This document shows positions 42,901 to 51,240 of a DNA stretch of 64,000 bases, piece after piece. Within the stretch, counting starts at the first letter, position 1. Each line of letters starts with the position of its first letter. The notes under the pieces are model-generated. The model worked only from the letters and a program-made list of their open reading frames with translations, had not been told where the DNA came from and did not search any database. The stretch covers positions 1-64,000 of the forward strand of contig JAFWIE010000031.1 in assembly GCA_017533825.1 (NCBI GenBank), given 5' to 3'. Source of the stretch: Atopobiaceae bacterium (GTDB lineage: Bacteria > Actinomycetota > Coriobacteriia > Coriobacteriales > Atopobiaceae). Made by a program: the position numbers and the translations under genes.

Positions 42901-44569
42901 TGACCTTAAAGAGTGCGTTCTTGATAACCGAGTACGAGAGGCCCGCCGCCACGTCGCCGATGGTCGCGCCTTCCTTCTGGGCCTGCTTGACGCGCGAGTT
43001 CATGAACACCGTGCAACGGCTGCCGAGGTCCACGGGATGCTCCCCCGCCACGGCCGCCTGCGCGAACTCCTGCACCGTCATGCCCATGGAGTCGGCGAAG
43101 CTCGCCACGAACGAGCCGCAGCCCGACGAACAGGCCTCGTTGAGCGCGATGTGCTCGATGACGCCGTCCTTGACCTGCAGACACTTCATGTCCTGGCCAC
43201 CGATGTCGAGAATGAACTCGACGTCCGGCACAAAGGCCTGGGCCCCACGGAGGTGGGCGACCGTCTCGACCTCACCCGAATCGGCACGCAGCGCCTCGAT
43301 GAGGATGCCCTCGCCGTAACCGGTGGTGGTGACGTGACCGATCGTGCAGTCTGCGGGCATGTGGTCGTAGATGTCGTTCATGATGGCGCGCGCCGTACCG
43401 AGGACGTCGCCGTTGTTGACGTCATACCACGTGTAGAGCAGCTCGCCATCCTCGCCCACCACGGCAGCCTTGAGCGTGGTGGAACCAGCATCGATGCCGA
43501 TGAAGACACGCCCGTGGTACTCGTCAAGCATGCCCTTGGGCACGACTTCGGTGTCGTGGCGCGCGTGGAACGCGTCAAGCTCGACCGCGCTGGCAAAGAG
43601 CGGGTCTAGGCGGGCGACCTCGGTGCCCTGGGTGTCCTTGAGCGCCGCCAGCGCATCGATGACCTGCGCAAACGTTACGAACTTATCCGTCTCGCCAGCC
43701 AATGCCGCACCCGTCGCCACAAAGAGGTGCGCGTTCTGCGGCACGATGCGGTGCTCCTCGTCCAAGTTGAGCGTAAGGTAGAAGCGCTCGCGCAGCTCGC
43801 TGAGGTACTGCAGGGGGCCGCCGAGAAAGGCGACGTAGCCTCGTATGGGATGGCCGCAGGCAAGGCCGGAGACCGTCTGGTTCGCGACTGCCTGGAAGAT
43901 AGAGGCTGCGATGTCGGCAGGGGCGGCGCCCTCGTTGAGGAGCGGCTGCACGTCCGACTTCGCAAAGACGCCGCAGCGGCTCGCGATGGGATAGATGTGC
44001 GTGGCGGACTTCGCCAGCTCGTTGAGGCCGGACGCATCGGTCTTGAGCAGCGATGCCATCTGGTCGATGAAGGCGCCCGTGCCGCCGGCACAGGTACCGT
44101 TCATGCGCTGCTCGATGCCGTTGTCGAAGTAGATGATCTTTGCGTCCTCGCCGCCGAGCTCGATGGCGCAATCCGTCTGGGGAATGAGCGCCTCCACCGC
44201 GCGCTTGCTCGCGATGACCTCTTGGACGAACTCGAGGTCAAGCCAGGTGGCAAGCAGCATGCCGCCCGAGCCGGTGATGGACACGCGCATCGGAGCGTCG
44301 CCGATCACGCGGCGCGCACGCTCAAAGAGCTCCGTCGCCGTGGCGCGGATGTCGGTGTGATGACGCTCGTAGTTCGCGTACACCAAGTTCGAGTTGCCGT
44401 CGATGACCGCCAGCTTGACGGTGGTTGACCCGACGTCAATCCCGAGCCGAAGCCTGGCATGTCGGAAGTCCACATGGCTGCGGGGCTTGAGCTCGGCGCC
44501 GTCAGCGACGAGGGCTACAAATGGCTTCGCGGCACTCTGGGCCGCAGAAGACTGGCTGGTCCTAACCAT
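39995..44569 (-). CDS. fused 2-hydroxyacyl-CoA dehydratase/activase-type protein
   Basis: A 1524-residue cytoplasmic iron-sulfur protein. Two BcrAD/BadFG ATPase activase modules come first (GIDVGSTTVKLAVID near 42 and GIDAGSTTLKAAVV near 356), each with a GGEDAK/GGQDMK loop; the second has the cluster ligands NEACSSGCGSF near 480. GRCSNNC (about 640) and DUF2229-type sequence follow, then an HgdB-like C-terminal half (LNSFGCGLDALTC near 980, QTGGGCRATNY, CASPFACLPNHVVGK). Family members reduce or activate radical dehydration of 2-hydroxyacyl-CoA in amino-acid fermentation; the true substrate is unproven. Its ATG overlaps the TetR stop by 8 bases. GAGGAG is 7 bases upstream. Confidence 0.9.
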   Translation of the reverse strand: MVRTSQSSAAQSAAKPFVALVADGAELKPRSHVDFRHARLRLGIDVGSTTVKLAVIDGNSNLVYANYERHHTDIRATATELFERARRVIGDAPMRVSITGSGGMLLATWLDLEFVQEVIASKRAVEALIPQTDCAIELGGEDAKIIYFDNGIEQRMNGTCAGGTGAFIDQMASLLKTDASGLNELAKSATHIYPIASRCGVFAKSDVQPLLNEGAAPADIAASIFQAVANQTVSGLACGHPIRGYVAFLGGPLQYLSELRERFYLTLNLDEEHRIVPQNAHLFVATGAALAGETDKFVTFAQVIDALAALKDTQGTEVARLDPLFASAVELDAFHARHDTEVVPKGMLDEYHGRVFIGIDAGSTTLKAAVVGEDGELLYTWYDVNNGDVLGTARAIMNDIYDHMPADCTIGHVTTTGYGEGILIEALRADSGEVETVAHLRGAQAFVPDVEFILDIGGQDMKCLQVKDGVIEHIALNEACSSGCGSFVASFADSMGMTVQEFAQAAVAGEHPVDLGSRCTVFMNSRVKQAQKEGATIGDVAAGLSYSVIKNALFKVIKLRDYDEIGAHIVVQGGTFMSDATLRAFELLTGREVIRPDIAGSMGAYGAALLARDRAGRDGTSTVLGRRALNELSVKLTKVNCGRCSNNCLLTINDFGGGHRFITGNRCEKGSGRSRKGKVEAPNLFKRKNELLFEREGLAPQDAPRGTVGIPRALNMYENYPFWHEFFTRLGFSVVLSDQSTKRIYEAGIESMPSESVCYPAKLSHGHIMNLLAKDVDFIWMPCVRWERQEDETATNHYNCPIVMSYPQALELNVDELGAHEVQYLAPFLPYDDKKELKRRLYEVVSVQREEDAKQGKGRFHGTRITRKQIDAAVDAAWQADLEFKEQMHRLGDETLAWIEEHDGHGIVIAGRPYHNDPEINHAIPELVNSFGFAVLTEDSVAHKMRPERPIRVVDQWMYHSRLYRAARFVASRNDLDLIQLNSFGCGLDALTCDQVQEILEASDKIYTVLKIDEVSNLGAARIRIRSLMAALEEEREKLDLQVERGEVKEIQPPEVLMADGTLEQARQTDLRRRPPVYRASESAAFQKVRFTKEMQESGYTILAPQMSPIHFEIVEAVLRDAGYNVVLLPSVDHGAVDAGLKYVNNDICYPSILVTGQLINAVLSGKYDLKRTAVLISQTGGGCRATNYIALIRKALKESGHPEIPVISLSVAGGLDESNPGFKVLKPSLVMSAIYSLLYGDLIMQCLYRTRPYEAEPGAADRLYGEFMGRAKVQVPRASRKTFYRLCRDTVQAFDALPLVNDRSKPRVGVVGEILVKFHPTANNDVVHVIEAEGCEANVPGLLDFFLFGTSNQINLRHELGTKRKNRVTHGIGIAAIDALRAPINKMLEESERFEPYTQIFDLGKKAEEILSLCNTMGEGWLLTAEMVELIETGTPNIICASPFACLPNHVVGKSVIKRLRQLHPQSNIVAVDYDPGASEVNQLNRIKLMISVAKENFREGKGFVLEGDELPDTIFDKIEAAL

Positions 44570-45233
44570 GGACGTGCTCCTCTCTCGTCTCCGCCAAGCT
44601 TGCGGAGGCATTCACCAAGTTGAAGTCGATGGGTCGCCCGTAGAGGTCTCCCGGACGCACGAACATGAGGGCGGTCATCACCCGTGCCATCATGTCGTCG
44701 GTCTCCACCATCCCTGTCGTGAGCCATCGAATGAGGACCCCAACCTCGGCCGATATGGCAAAGGTCAGGTAGTAGTCGAAGCCGGCCTCGACCAACGGCG
44801 AGAATCCCTGATGTGCACGTGCCTCGACGACCTCGCGCACCAAATGCTTGAGGCGGGCCACGAACGCGGGGTCGCCTCCCTCACCTAAGAGGGCGCTCAA
44901 CAGCTCGCCGTTCTCGCGGAAGTATGCCAAGAGCTCCGTCACTCCGGGACACGGATTGAACACCTGGATAGCTTGCTCGAGCTCGGGCAGGGTGACGTTG
45001 GAGATGCTCTGTACGAGGGGCACGAGATCGGCTGCGGTCTCCTCCTCGATGGAACGAACCAGGGTCGGAATGTCTCGATAATGCGAATAGAACGTGCGGC
45101 GCGTCACGTCGGCACGCTTGGTGACTCCCGTCACCGTGACCTTAGAAAGGTCGCCCAGATCATGAATCTCGGCCGCCAACGCCTCGCGGAGGGCAAGCCG
45201 CGTACGTAGGCTGCGTCGGTCAGTTGCTCCCAC
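44562..45233 (-). CDS. TetR-family transcriptional regulator
   Basis: A 223-residue regulator with an N-terminal TetR helix-turn-helix (ALAAEIHDLGDLSKVTVTGVTKRADVTRRTFYSHYRDI) and an all-helical ligand domain. The GTG start follows AGGAG at 6 bases; an ATG four bases earlier is out of frame. It overlaps the dehydratase start by 8 bases, so the pair is one operon and the regulator probably controls it through the inverted repeat just upstream. Confidence 0.92.
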   Translation of the reverse strand: MGATDRRSLRTRLALREALAAEIHDLGDLSKVTVTGVTKRADVTRRTFYSHYRDIPTLVRSIEEETAADLVPLVQSISNVTLPELEQAIQVFNPCPGVTELLAYFRENGELLSALLGEGGDPAFVARLKHLVREVVEARAHQGFSPLVEAGFDYYLTFAISAEVGVLIRWLTTGMVETDDMMARVMTALMFVRPGDLYGRPIDFNLVNASASLAETREEHVHG

Positions 45234-45241
45234 ACATGCTC

Positions 45242-45277
45242 CTTCACGCTGTGTGCAAAATTACACAACACGTGAAG
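45242..45277. promoter_or_regulatory. probable TetR operator
   Basis: CTTCACG (45242-45248) and CGTGAAG (45271-45277) form an inverted repeat with an inner TGTGT/ACACA pair, immediately before the TetR ribosome site. Confidence 0.6.
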
Positions 45278-45416
45278 TATTACCCATTCTGCGCAGAAAC
45301 TCCCCGACTTCACAGAATTCTCTCATCGCGTGAATCTTCGATGGACGCGCTTCGGGCTGTTGGCACCATCGTGAGCTTCATCGCTCGCGCGCGTCCACTT
45401 CGGTCTTCGACGAGTT

Positions 45417-47398
45417 CTAAAGCTCGTGCGTGTCCGATTCGGTCTCTGACGATTCCCGCTCCTCACTGCTTATGTGGTGGCTTGGCGTGCTCATCACACT
45501 CGGATGATACCAATACCTACTATTGTGAGGAGTGCCTAGCGTGCCAGCGCCCCACTCTCTCAGGCGCTCCACATGAGCCACTACGTAATCTCTCTTTCCG
45601 GAGCCCTCTCCACCAGACGCGGTGGTCCCTGCATACTCGAGACAAAGCATGGTGACGTCATCCGACTGCTCAGCCCCTCCGGCCCACGCCTGAATGTCGG
45701 CACGAAGCGCGTGAATCAGCTCGCGAGGGTTCTTATCCGCATGTGCGTTCAAAAACTCCTCGAGTCGCTCGCTGCCATACGGCGCGCCGTGCGCATCGAA
45801 GGCCTCAGTGACACCGTCCGTGTACAGGAGCAGCTGGTCACCGGGCTCCATCACGAACGTCTCTTGGGCATAATCCACCGAATCGAGTCCGCCGAGGAAC
45901 AGGCCGGATACTCCCTTGAGCCAGCACCATGTACCGTCACGACGCAGGAGGGGGTAGTTGTGACCCGCATTCACGCAGGTGAGCTCGCCCGTCCTAAAGT
46001 CAAGGGTTGCCACCCAGGCCGTCACGAACATGTCCTCGTCATTTCCTTGGCAGATGCTTCGATTCGCCATGCCCACGGCTTCGCTCAGCTCGGCACCAGA
46101 CTTCATGCAATTGTCGAGTTCGGACTTTGCCTCCATCATGAGCAACGCGGCGGGTATCCCCTTGCCACTCGCATCCGCAATGAAGAAACCCAACGTATGG
46201 TTGTCCATCAAGAAGAAGTCGTAGAAGTCTCCGCCGACCTCGCGTGCGGCATCCATGGAGGCGTAGATATCGAAGGCGTCGATATGAGGAAACGGCGGGA
46301 AGGTACGTGGCAACGTCGATTCCTGAATGGCCCTCGCCGTCGCGAGGTCGGCCTCGATGCGCGCACCCTCGGCGGCAATGGCCTCGCGCAAGGAGCCGAC
46401 CGTGGCATTGATGCCGTCCGAGAGCGATGCGAACTCGACGCTGTCGCGCACGTCGACCTCGACCGAGAGATCGCCCGAGGTAATCCGCTCGAGCTCTTCG
46501 TCGACGCGCCACATGTTGCGTACCACCACAAAGCGTATGAGGACGTAATTCACAATGAACAGTGTGCCAAGAAGAACGATCTGCAAATACCCACTCATGA
46601 GCAACACGAAGTTGCGAACGAGCTCCGACTCTTGCGTGAGCGCCATACCCAAATCCGACCGGAACAGGTCATTGAGCAGAGTCCTGCTTATTGCATATGA
46701 CGCAAAGATCCCCATGATGGCAACCACAAGCATCCCGGTGCGCACCTGGGTGGCAATTTTGGGAACTTGCGCGTGCCATTCTCCACACTCGCCATACATG
46801 ATCGACAAGACGATGCTACAGATCGTAACCGCAATCGCATTGCACACGATCATGGGCACGTTGCACGCCCACACGACAAAAAACGCGCGTCGCGCCTCGT
46901 TCATGTTTGTGAGGAGGATCAGCAACACATATGCGAGACCTCCACCATGACGCCGAGGGCAAACGAAATCAGCCACCGGGGACGTTCGCCGTCGAAGACG
47001 AACCGGCGCAGGAGAGCCGCAAATACGCCCGCGAGGATTGTGGCCACACTACAGCCGACGCGAGATAACATGCCCGCGCCCCAGAGTGCGGCGAACCAGC
47101 GCTCCACACCGCCGATAACGCCAGCGATGATTCCGGCCGGTCCGCCAAAGAAGAGCCCCGCCGTAAGTGGAGCTGCGTCTCGCACGTTCATCGTTGCGTC
47201 ATGCGTTACGATGCCAGCCTCGGTACCGTAGACCGCAATGGCACCAAAGACCAAGCCATAAATCACCTGCTTGGGCCAATATCCCAGATCAGCAAACTGC
47301 TTCGTGCGCCCAAGCAGCGTTAGAAGGATGGAAGTCGCTGCAGGTAGAAGTGTGGCGAACGCAAAGTGCAGAATGGTGTTTAGGTCCGCTATGTCCAT
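45417..47398 (-). pseudogene. 5TMR-HAMP-SpoIIE phosphatase, frameshifted
   Basis: Two frames make one protein. The first (47398 to 46919) is a 5TMR_LYT membrane sensor starting MDIADLNTIL and ending in a stop after VEVSHMCC. The second frame (to 45417) continues with VLLILLTNMNEARRAFFVVWACN, more membrane segments, a HAMP domain (MWRVDEELERITSGDLSVEV) and a PP2C/SpoIIE phosphatase (AREVGGDFYDFF, FFIADASGKGIPAALL, DDVTMLCLEY). Removing one TG from the TGTG at about 46925-46932 restores one frame. All phosphatase metal residues survive, so the second half could still be made from an internal start. It follows the STAS gene by 12 bases. Confidence 0.8.
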
Positions 47399-47410
47399 CC
47401 GTCGGTCAGC

Positions 47411-47713
47411 CTACTCCTCGTCGAAGAGGGCCATCATGCCAGTCATCTCCAGGGCATCCTGAACAACTGGGGTCATGTTGCGGATGGTGTAGAGAGCACC
47501 TTGTGCACGCATCTTCTTCGCCCCGCGCAAGAGTACGCGTAGGCCGGCGCTGGAAATGTATTCGAGGTTGGCCGCGTCAAGTACGACCGTCTCCACGTCT
47601 GCAGAGAGGCTTTGGAGCGCCTCATCGAGCATGGCCGATGAGCTGACGTCAACCCTGCCGCCAAGGCTGAGCGTAACCGTCGCGCCCTCAATTTCCTTTT
47701 TGATTTCCAACAT
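47411..47713 (-). CDS. STAS-domain anti-sigma factor antagonist
   Basis: A 100-residue SpoIIAA/RsbV-like protein. The phosphorylation loop ANLEYISSAGLRVLL is intact, with Ser55 the expected target. In partner switching, its unphosphorylated form binds a kinase/anti-sigma factor, and a SpoIIE-type phosphatase reactivates it; exactly such a phosphatase gene follows 12 bases downstream. No RsbW-type kinase or cognate sigma factor is encoded here. GGGGAGGG lies before the ATG. Confidence 0.92.
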   Translation of the reverse strand: MLEIKKEIEGATVTLSLGGRVDVSSSAMLDEALQSLSADVETVVLDAANLEYISSAGLRVLLRGAKKMRAQGALYTIRNMTPVVQDALEMTGMMALFDEE

Positions 47714-47955
47714 GGCACCCTCCCCTGCCTGCTTTTCTCGCCAACCATCATATAGCATTTGTGCAGCTGCGATAGGACATGCCTCGGATGGCTCGCAACT
47801 GTGGGATGGCCTTCCGCCCTCCTTTGCTTTAGGGTCACAGTCGCGGGCCCCCACGACCCTCGAAGAAGTCCTCGGGGTCGCCCACCATACGCCGCAGGTA
47901 CCTGTCATTTGACGACGGCTCGCGGAACGCCCGTAGTCACGTCCCCGTTGTCACG

Positions 47956-50037
47956 TCAACGCTTGGCCACAAGGACCATGAGACTGCGCGGCATAAGCGC
48001 GATGGGAGACTCGGCCGCCGCTTCCTCGTAGTTCTCCTCTTCGAAGGTGTAGGCGACCTTCCTCCACTGCATGCCCGCTGGCACGATTGGCAGCTCCAGC
48101 GTCCGCTCTTCCCAGTAAGTGTTCACGCCACAGTAGATGAAGCAGTCCTGTTCCGCGCCGTGGTCGGCCACCGTCTCCGCAAACATGAACCCGAAGGTGT
48201 GGAAGGGATTCATCGCGTCAAACACCCAAGCGCGCTCGCCATGGAACGAGACCTCGGGATAGCCGCTCGAGTTCACACCCGAGTAGAACTGCGCCCTGCG
48301 CAACACGGGATGTGCTTTCCTCAGCTCAATCATTCGTTTGAAGAACTCGAATGTAGAGCGATTCCGTTCCAGATCACCCCAGTCGAGCCACGAGATGGCG
48401 TTGTCCTGGCAGTAGGCATTGTTGTTGCCACCTTGCGAGTTGCGGAACTCATCACCAGCCAGAATCATCGGCACACCGCGACTGAGCAGAAGCAGCGCAA
48501 CGGCGTTCTTGATCTGCCTCACGCGCAAGGCATTGACCTCAGCGTCATCCGTCACGCCCTCGACGCCGCAGTTCCAGCTGTTGTTGTCGTTGGCGCCATC
48601 GCAGTTCGCCTCGCCGTTGCCCTCGTTGTGCTTATCGTTGTACGAGACGAGGTCATTGAGCGTGAACCCATCGTGGCAGGTGACGAAGTTGATGCTCGCC
48701 TCCGCGTTCCTGTTTGCGTAGAGGTCGGGCGAGCCCTGAATCCGCATGAGCATCTCGGGACCACACTCGGCCTCGCCCTTGAGGAAGCGCCGCAGGCAAT
48801 CGCGATACTTGCCGTTCCACTCGGCCCAACGGCCCCAGGCAGGGAAGCTTCCCACCTGGTACAGGCCACCTGCATCCCAGGCTTCAGCTATGAGCTTCGT
48901 CTTGCCAAGGACGGGATCCTGAGCGAGGGACTCGAGCACCGGCGGACTGCTCATGGGAGCGCCGTTCGCATCCCTCGAGAGAATCGAGGCGAGGTCGAAG
49001 CGGAATCCATCGATGTGATAGACACTCACCCAGTAGCGCAGGCAGTCCAGAATGAAGTTCCTCACCACGGCGTTGTTGCAGTTCATGGTATTGCCGCAAC
49101 CGCTGAAGTTGTAGTAATAGCCTTCAGGCGTGAGCAGGTAGTACGTCTTGTTGTCGATGCCCCTAAAGGAGATGCAGGGGCCCTTCTCGTTGCCCTCGGC
49201 CGTGTGGTTGAAGACAACGTCAAGCATCACTTCGATGCCGCTTCGGTGGAACTGCTTGATTGTGTTCTTCAGCTCTTCCGAGGCAAGGCCCCGCATGCTC
49301 GACGCGGCGTAGCCCGCTTTGGGCGCAAAGAAGTCCACGGTCGAGTAGCCCCAATAGTTGACGAGACGTTCCCCATCCACGACGCGGTTGTTCTCGAGTT
49401 CGTCGAACTCAAAGATGGGCAGCAACTCCACGCAGTTGACACCCAGCTCCTTGAGGTAGGGAATCTTCTCCACGAGCCCGGCGAATGAGCCCTTGTATTT
49501 GACGCCGCTCTCTGCGCCCATGGTGAGGCCGCGCACGTGAGCCTCATAGATCACGAGGTCGCGAAGTGGGAGCTCGAGGGGTTTGTCGGTCTCCCAATCA
49601 AAGTCCTCAGGTATGACCTTGCCCCTATGAACGAACTCGCGACCGGAAGCAGGTAGCTCGCCCCATCGCTCCCTACCGGCAACCATCTTTGCGTACGGGT
49701 CGAGCAGCGTCTTCCGATAATCGAACCGATGACCACCTTGCGGGTCAATCGGCCCGTCGAAGCGGTATCCGTACTCAAGCTCCTCGTAATCGAGCCCATA
49801 GACGATCATCGAATAGACGTTGCCGATTCTGAACTCCTCCGAGAACGGAATCACCGCAAAGGGCTCCTCCTCACCTCGATGGTACAAGACGAGCTCGCAC
49901 GACGTCGCATGCTTGGAGAACACAGAGAAGTTAATCGCGTTCTCGTAGAGTATGGTCGCTCCGAACGGGCTCACATGTCCGCTCCGATACAAGATGCCGC
50001 CGAGCTCGTGCGTTGGATAGTTGTCCATCGTCTTCAT
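47956..50037 (-). CDS. glgX: glycogen debranching enzyme (isoamylase type)
   Basis: A 693-residue GH13_11 enzyme that hydrolyses alpha-1,6 branches of glycogen or limit dextrin. It has an N-terminal CBM48 domain (ENAINFSVFSKHATSCELVLY) and the four GH13 regions: DVVFNHTAEG, GFRFDLAS (nucleophile Asp), IAEAWDA (acid/base Glu) and FVTCHDGFTLNDLVSYN (transition-state His-Asp). Length matches GlgX/TreX. GGAG precedes the ATG at 8 bases. It is monocistronic. Confidence 0.94.
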   Translation of the reverse strand: MKTMDNYPTHELGGILYRSGHVSPFGATILYENAINFSVFSKHATSCELVLYHRGEEEPFAVIPFSEEFRIGNVYSMIVYGLDYEELEYGYRFDGPIDPQGGHRFDYRKTLLDPYAKMVAGRERWGELPASGREFVHRGKVIPEDFDWETDKPLELPLRDLVIYEAHVRGLTMGAESGVKYKGSFAGLVEKIPYLKELGVNCVELLPIFEFDELENNRVVDGERLVNYWGYSTVDFFAPKAGYAASSMRGLASEELKNTIKQFHRSGIEVMLDVVFNHTAEGNEKGPCISFRGIDNKTYYLLTPEGYYYNFSGCGNTMNCNNAVVRNFILDCLRYWVSVYHIDGFRFDLASILSRDANGAPMSSPPVLESLAQDPVLGKTKLIAEAWDAGGLYQVGSFPAWGRWAEWNGKYRDCLRRFLKGEAECGPEMLMRIQGSPDLYANRNAEASINFVTCHDGFTLNDLVSYNDKHNEGNGEANCDGANDNNSWNCGVEGVTDDAEVNALRVRQIKNAVALLLLSRGVPMILAGDEFRNSQGGNNNAYCQDNAISWLDWGDLERNRSTFEFFKRMIELRKAHPVLRRAQFYSGVNSSGYPEVSFHGERAWVFDAMNPFHTFGFMFAETVADHGAEQDCFIYCGVNTYWEERTLELPIVPAGMQWRKVAYTFEEENYEEAAAESPIALMPRSLMVLVAKR

Positions 50038-50132
50038 GCTATTGCTCCGTTCTTATCGCGTGAGATAGAGTGTAGCACGTACCGAACCCAACCACCGCAG
50101 AAGCGTGCCTTCGTGGCGGTGCCCTGTGGCCA

Positions 50133-50340
50133 CCTAACGGAATCGGAGGTTGCGGCAGGCCGAGGCGAGCGGGCCTAACGGAATCGGAGGTTGCGGCAGG
50201 CCATCTATCGAAATGGGAGGTTATGGCACGCCACAACCTCGATTTTTGTTAGACGGCGTGCCACAACCTGCCCTTTTGTTAGACGGCGTGCCACAACCTG
50301 CCCTTTTGTTAGACGGCGTGCCACAACCTGTCTTTTTGAT
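50133..50340. repeat. bidirectional word array, 29/30-bp units
   Basis: Two identical 29-bp copies of a unit with GGAGGTTGCGGCAGGCC (50133-50161, 50174-50202) and a third variant (50206-50232) point one way. They are followed by the same word in reverse, GCGTGCCACAACCT, in 30-bp direct repeats at 50251, 50281 and 50311. At the turn (50216-50240) the two orientations form a hairpin. This array fills most of the 318-base gap 50038-50355; no gene is seen. Confidence 0.8.
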
Positions 50341-50355
50341 AGGTGCCCGATCGCT

Positions 50356-50799
50356 TCATGCCGGGTCATCGCCTTCCAGCAGCGCAATCGCCCGTTGGTA
50401 GCGCTTTAGTCGGCTGAGGTCGCGCTCGGTCGGATCATGGTTCAACCTGCTCAGGTCGGCGTTGTGACGCAGGTCTGCGAGTTTGACCTTCCGAGCAACG
50501 GGGTCATCCGCGAGCGCCGCGACGTAATCCATATAGAGCGTGCCCGGTTTGTGCGCGAGCTTCTTGCACGTGGCAACGTAACGCTCCGGTACACCGGCCT
50601 CTATCAGCTCCTCGGGCGTGGTCTCCGTGTCTTCCATCACGTCGTGCAGCAACGCAACGCACACCTCGTGCTCCGTCTCCATCTGCTCTGCAAGGTGCCA
50701 AGGATGAAAGACGTACGGCAGACCAGACTTATCGACCTGGTTCTTGTGCGCATCGAAGCAGATTCTCATCGCGAGCTTTGTGACCGGTGTATACAGCAT
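50356..50799 (-). CDS. HD-domain (p)ppGpp hydrolase-like protein
   Basis: A 147-residue stand-alone HD protein resembling the hydrolase domain of RelA/SpoT (MESH1-like small hydrolases). It shows FDAHKNQVDKSGLPYVFHPWHLAEQM, the HD motif ALLHDVMEDTETT, and KLADLRHNADLSRL (normally KLADRxHN). No synthetase or TGS/ACT domain is present. It probably removes alarmone pyrophosphate, though other nucleotides are possible. GAGAGGA supports the ATG at 50799; the frame extends 13 codons upstream without a site. Confidence 0.85.
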   Translation of the reverse strand: MLYTPVTKLAMRICFDAHKNQVDKSGLPYVFHPWHLAEQMETEHEVCVALLHDVMEDTETTPEELIEAGVPERYVATCKKLAHKPGTLYMDYVAALADDPVARKVKLADLRHNADLSRLNHDPTERDLSRLKRYQRAIALLEGDDPA

Positions 50800-51027
50800 T
50801 CGGAAATCCTCTCTTGCACAAAGGGAGGCCGTTCGCACCCGCCTCCCAGTCGGTCCCCCAGCAGGAGACCGTCTTCATCGCCTCATTATCATGGAACACT
50901 TTACAAACGGCGACGAAATAATCCTTGCGCGTTCCGCCAATGCTTATTGGAACTCAACCGGAGAAGCCCAGTCTGAGCAGCTCAGCCGGAAGGCCGATGC
51001 TTCTTGCGTTATTGCCGACGGAATCTC

Positions 51028-51157
51028 CGCCCGAATAACCTCCCAAAGTTAGCTGATTTCGAACTTTCCAGGAGGTTGTTCGGATTGGGGCAGAACCAAA
51101 TCCGAACAGCCTCCTCGGATGGGCCGATTTGGTTTATTTTGGGAGGTTATTCGGGCG
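51028..51157. other. palindromic element E3 (four-arm)
   Basis: A perfect 20-base outer inverted repeat (51028-51047 with 51138-51157) encloses an inner 17-bp hairpin with one mismatch (51070-51086 with 51099-51115). All four arms carry related words (CCGAATAACCTCC, GGAGGTTGTTCGG, CCGAACAGCCTCC, GGAGGTTATTCGG) in alternating orientation, the same plan as E1 and E2, but the E1/E2 core is absent. It lies about 230 bases upstream of the HD gene. The rest of 50800-51240 shows no gene. Confidence 0.7.
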
Positions 51158-51240
51158 CACCGCCGTGGCGGCGAATACCACAGGTCTTGATACCGAGCTT
51201 GCTTGCGGTTCCTCCCTCGCAAATCCAAGACAAGTCCCAA

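Noticed and set aside
50251-50340. Regular 30-bp repeats as a CRISPR array
   Set aside because: The units abut directly with no unique spacers between them, and no cas gene is in the window.
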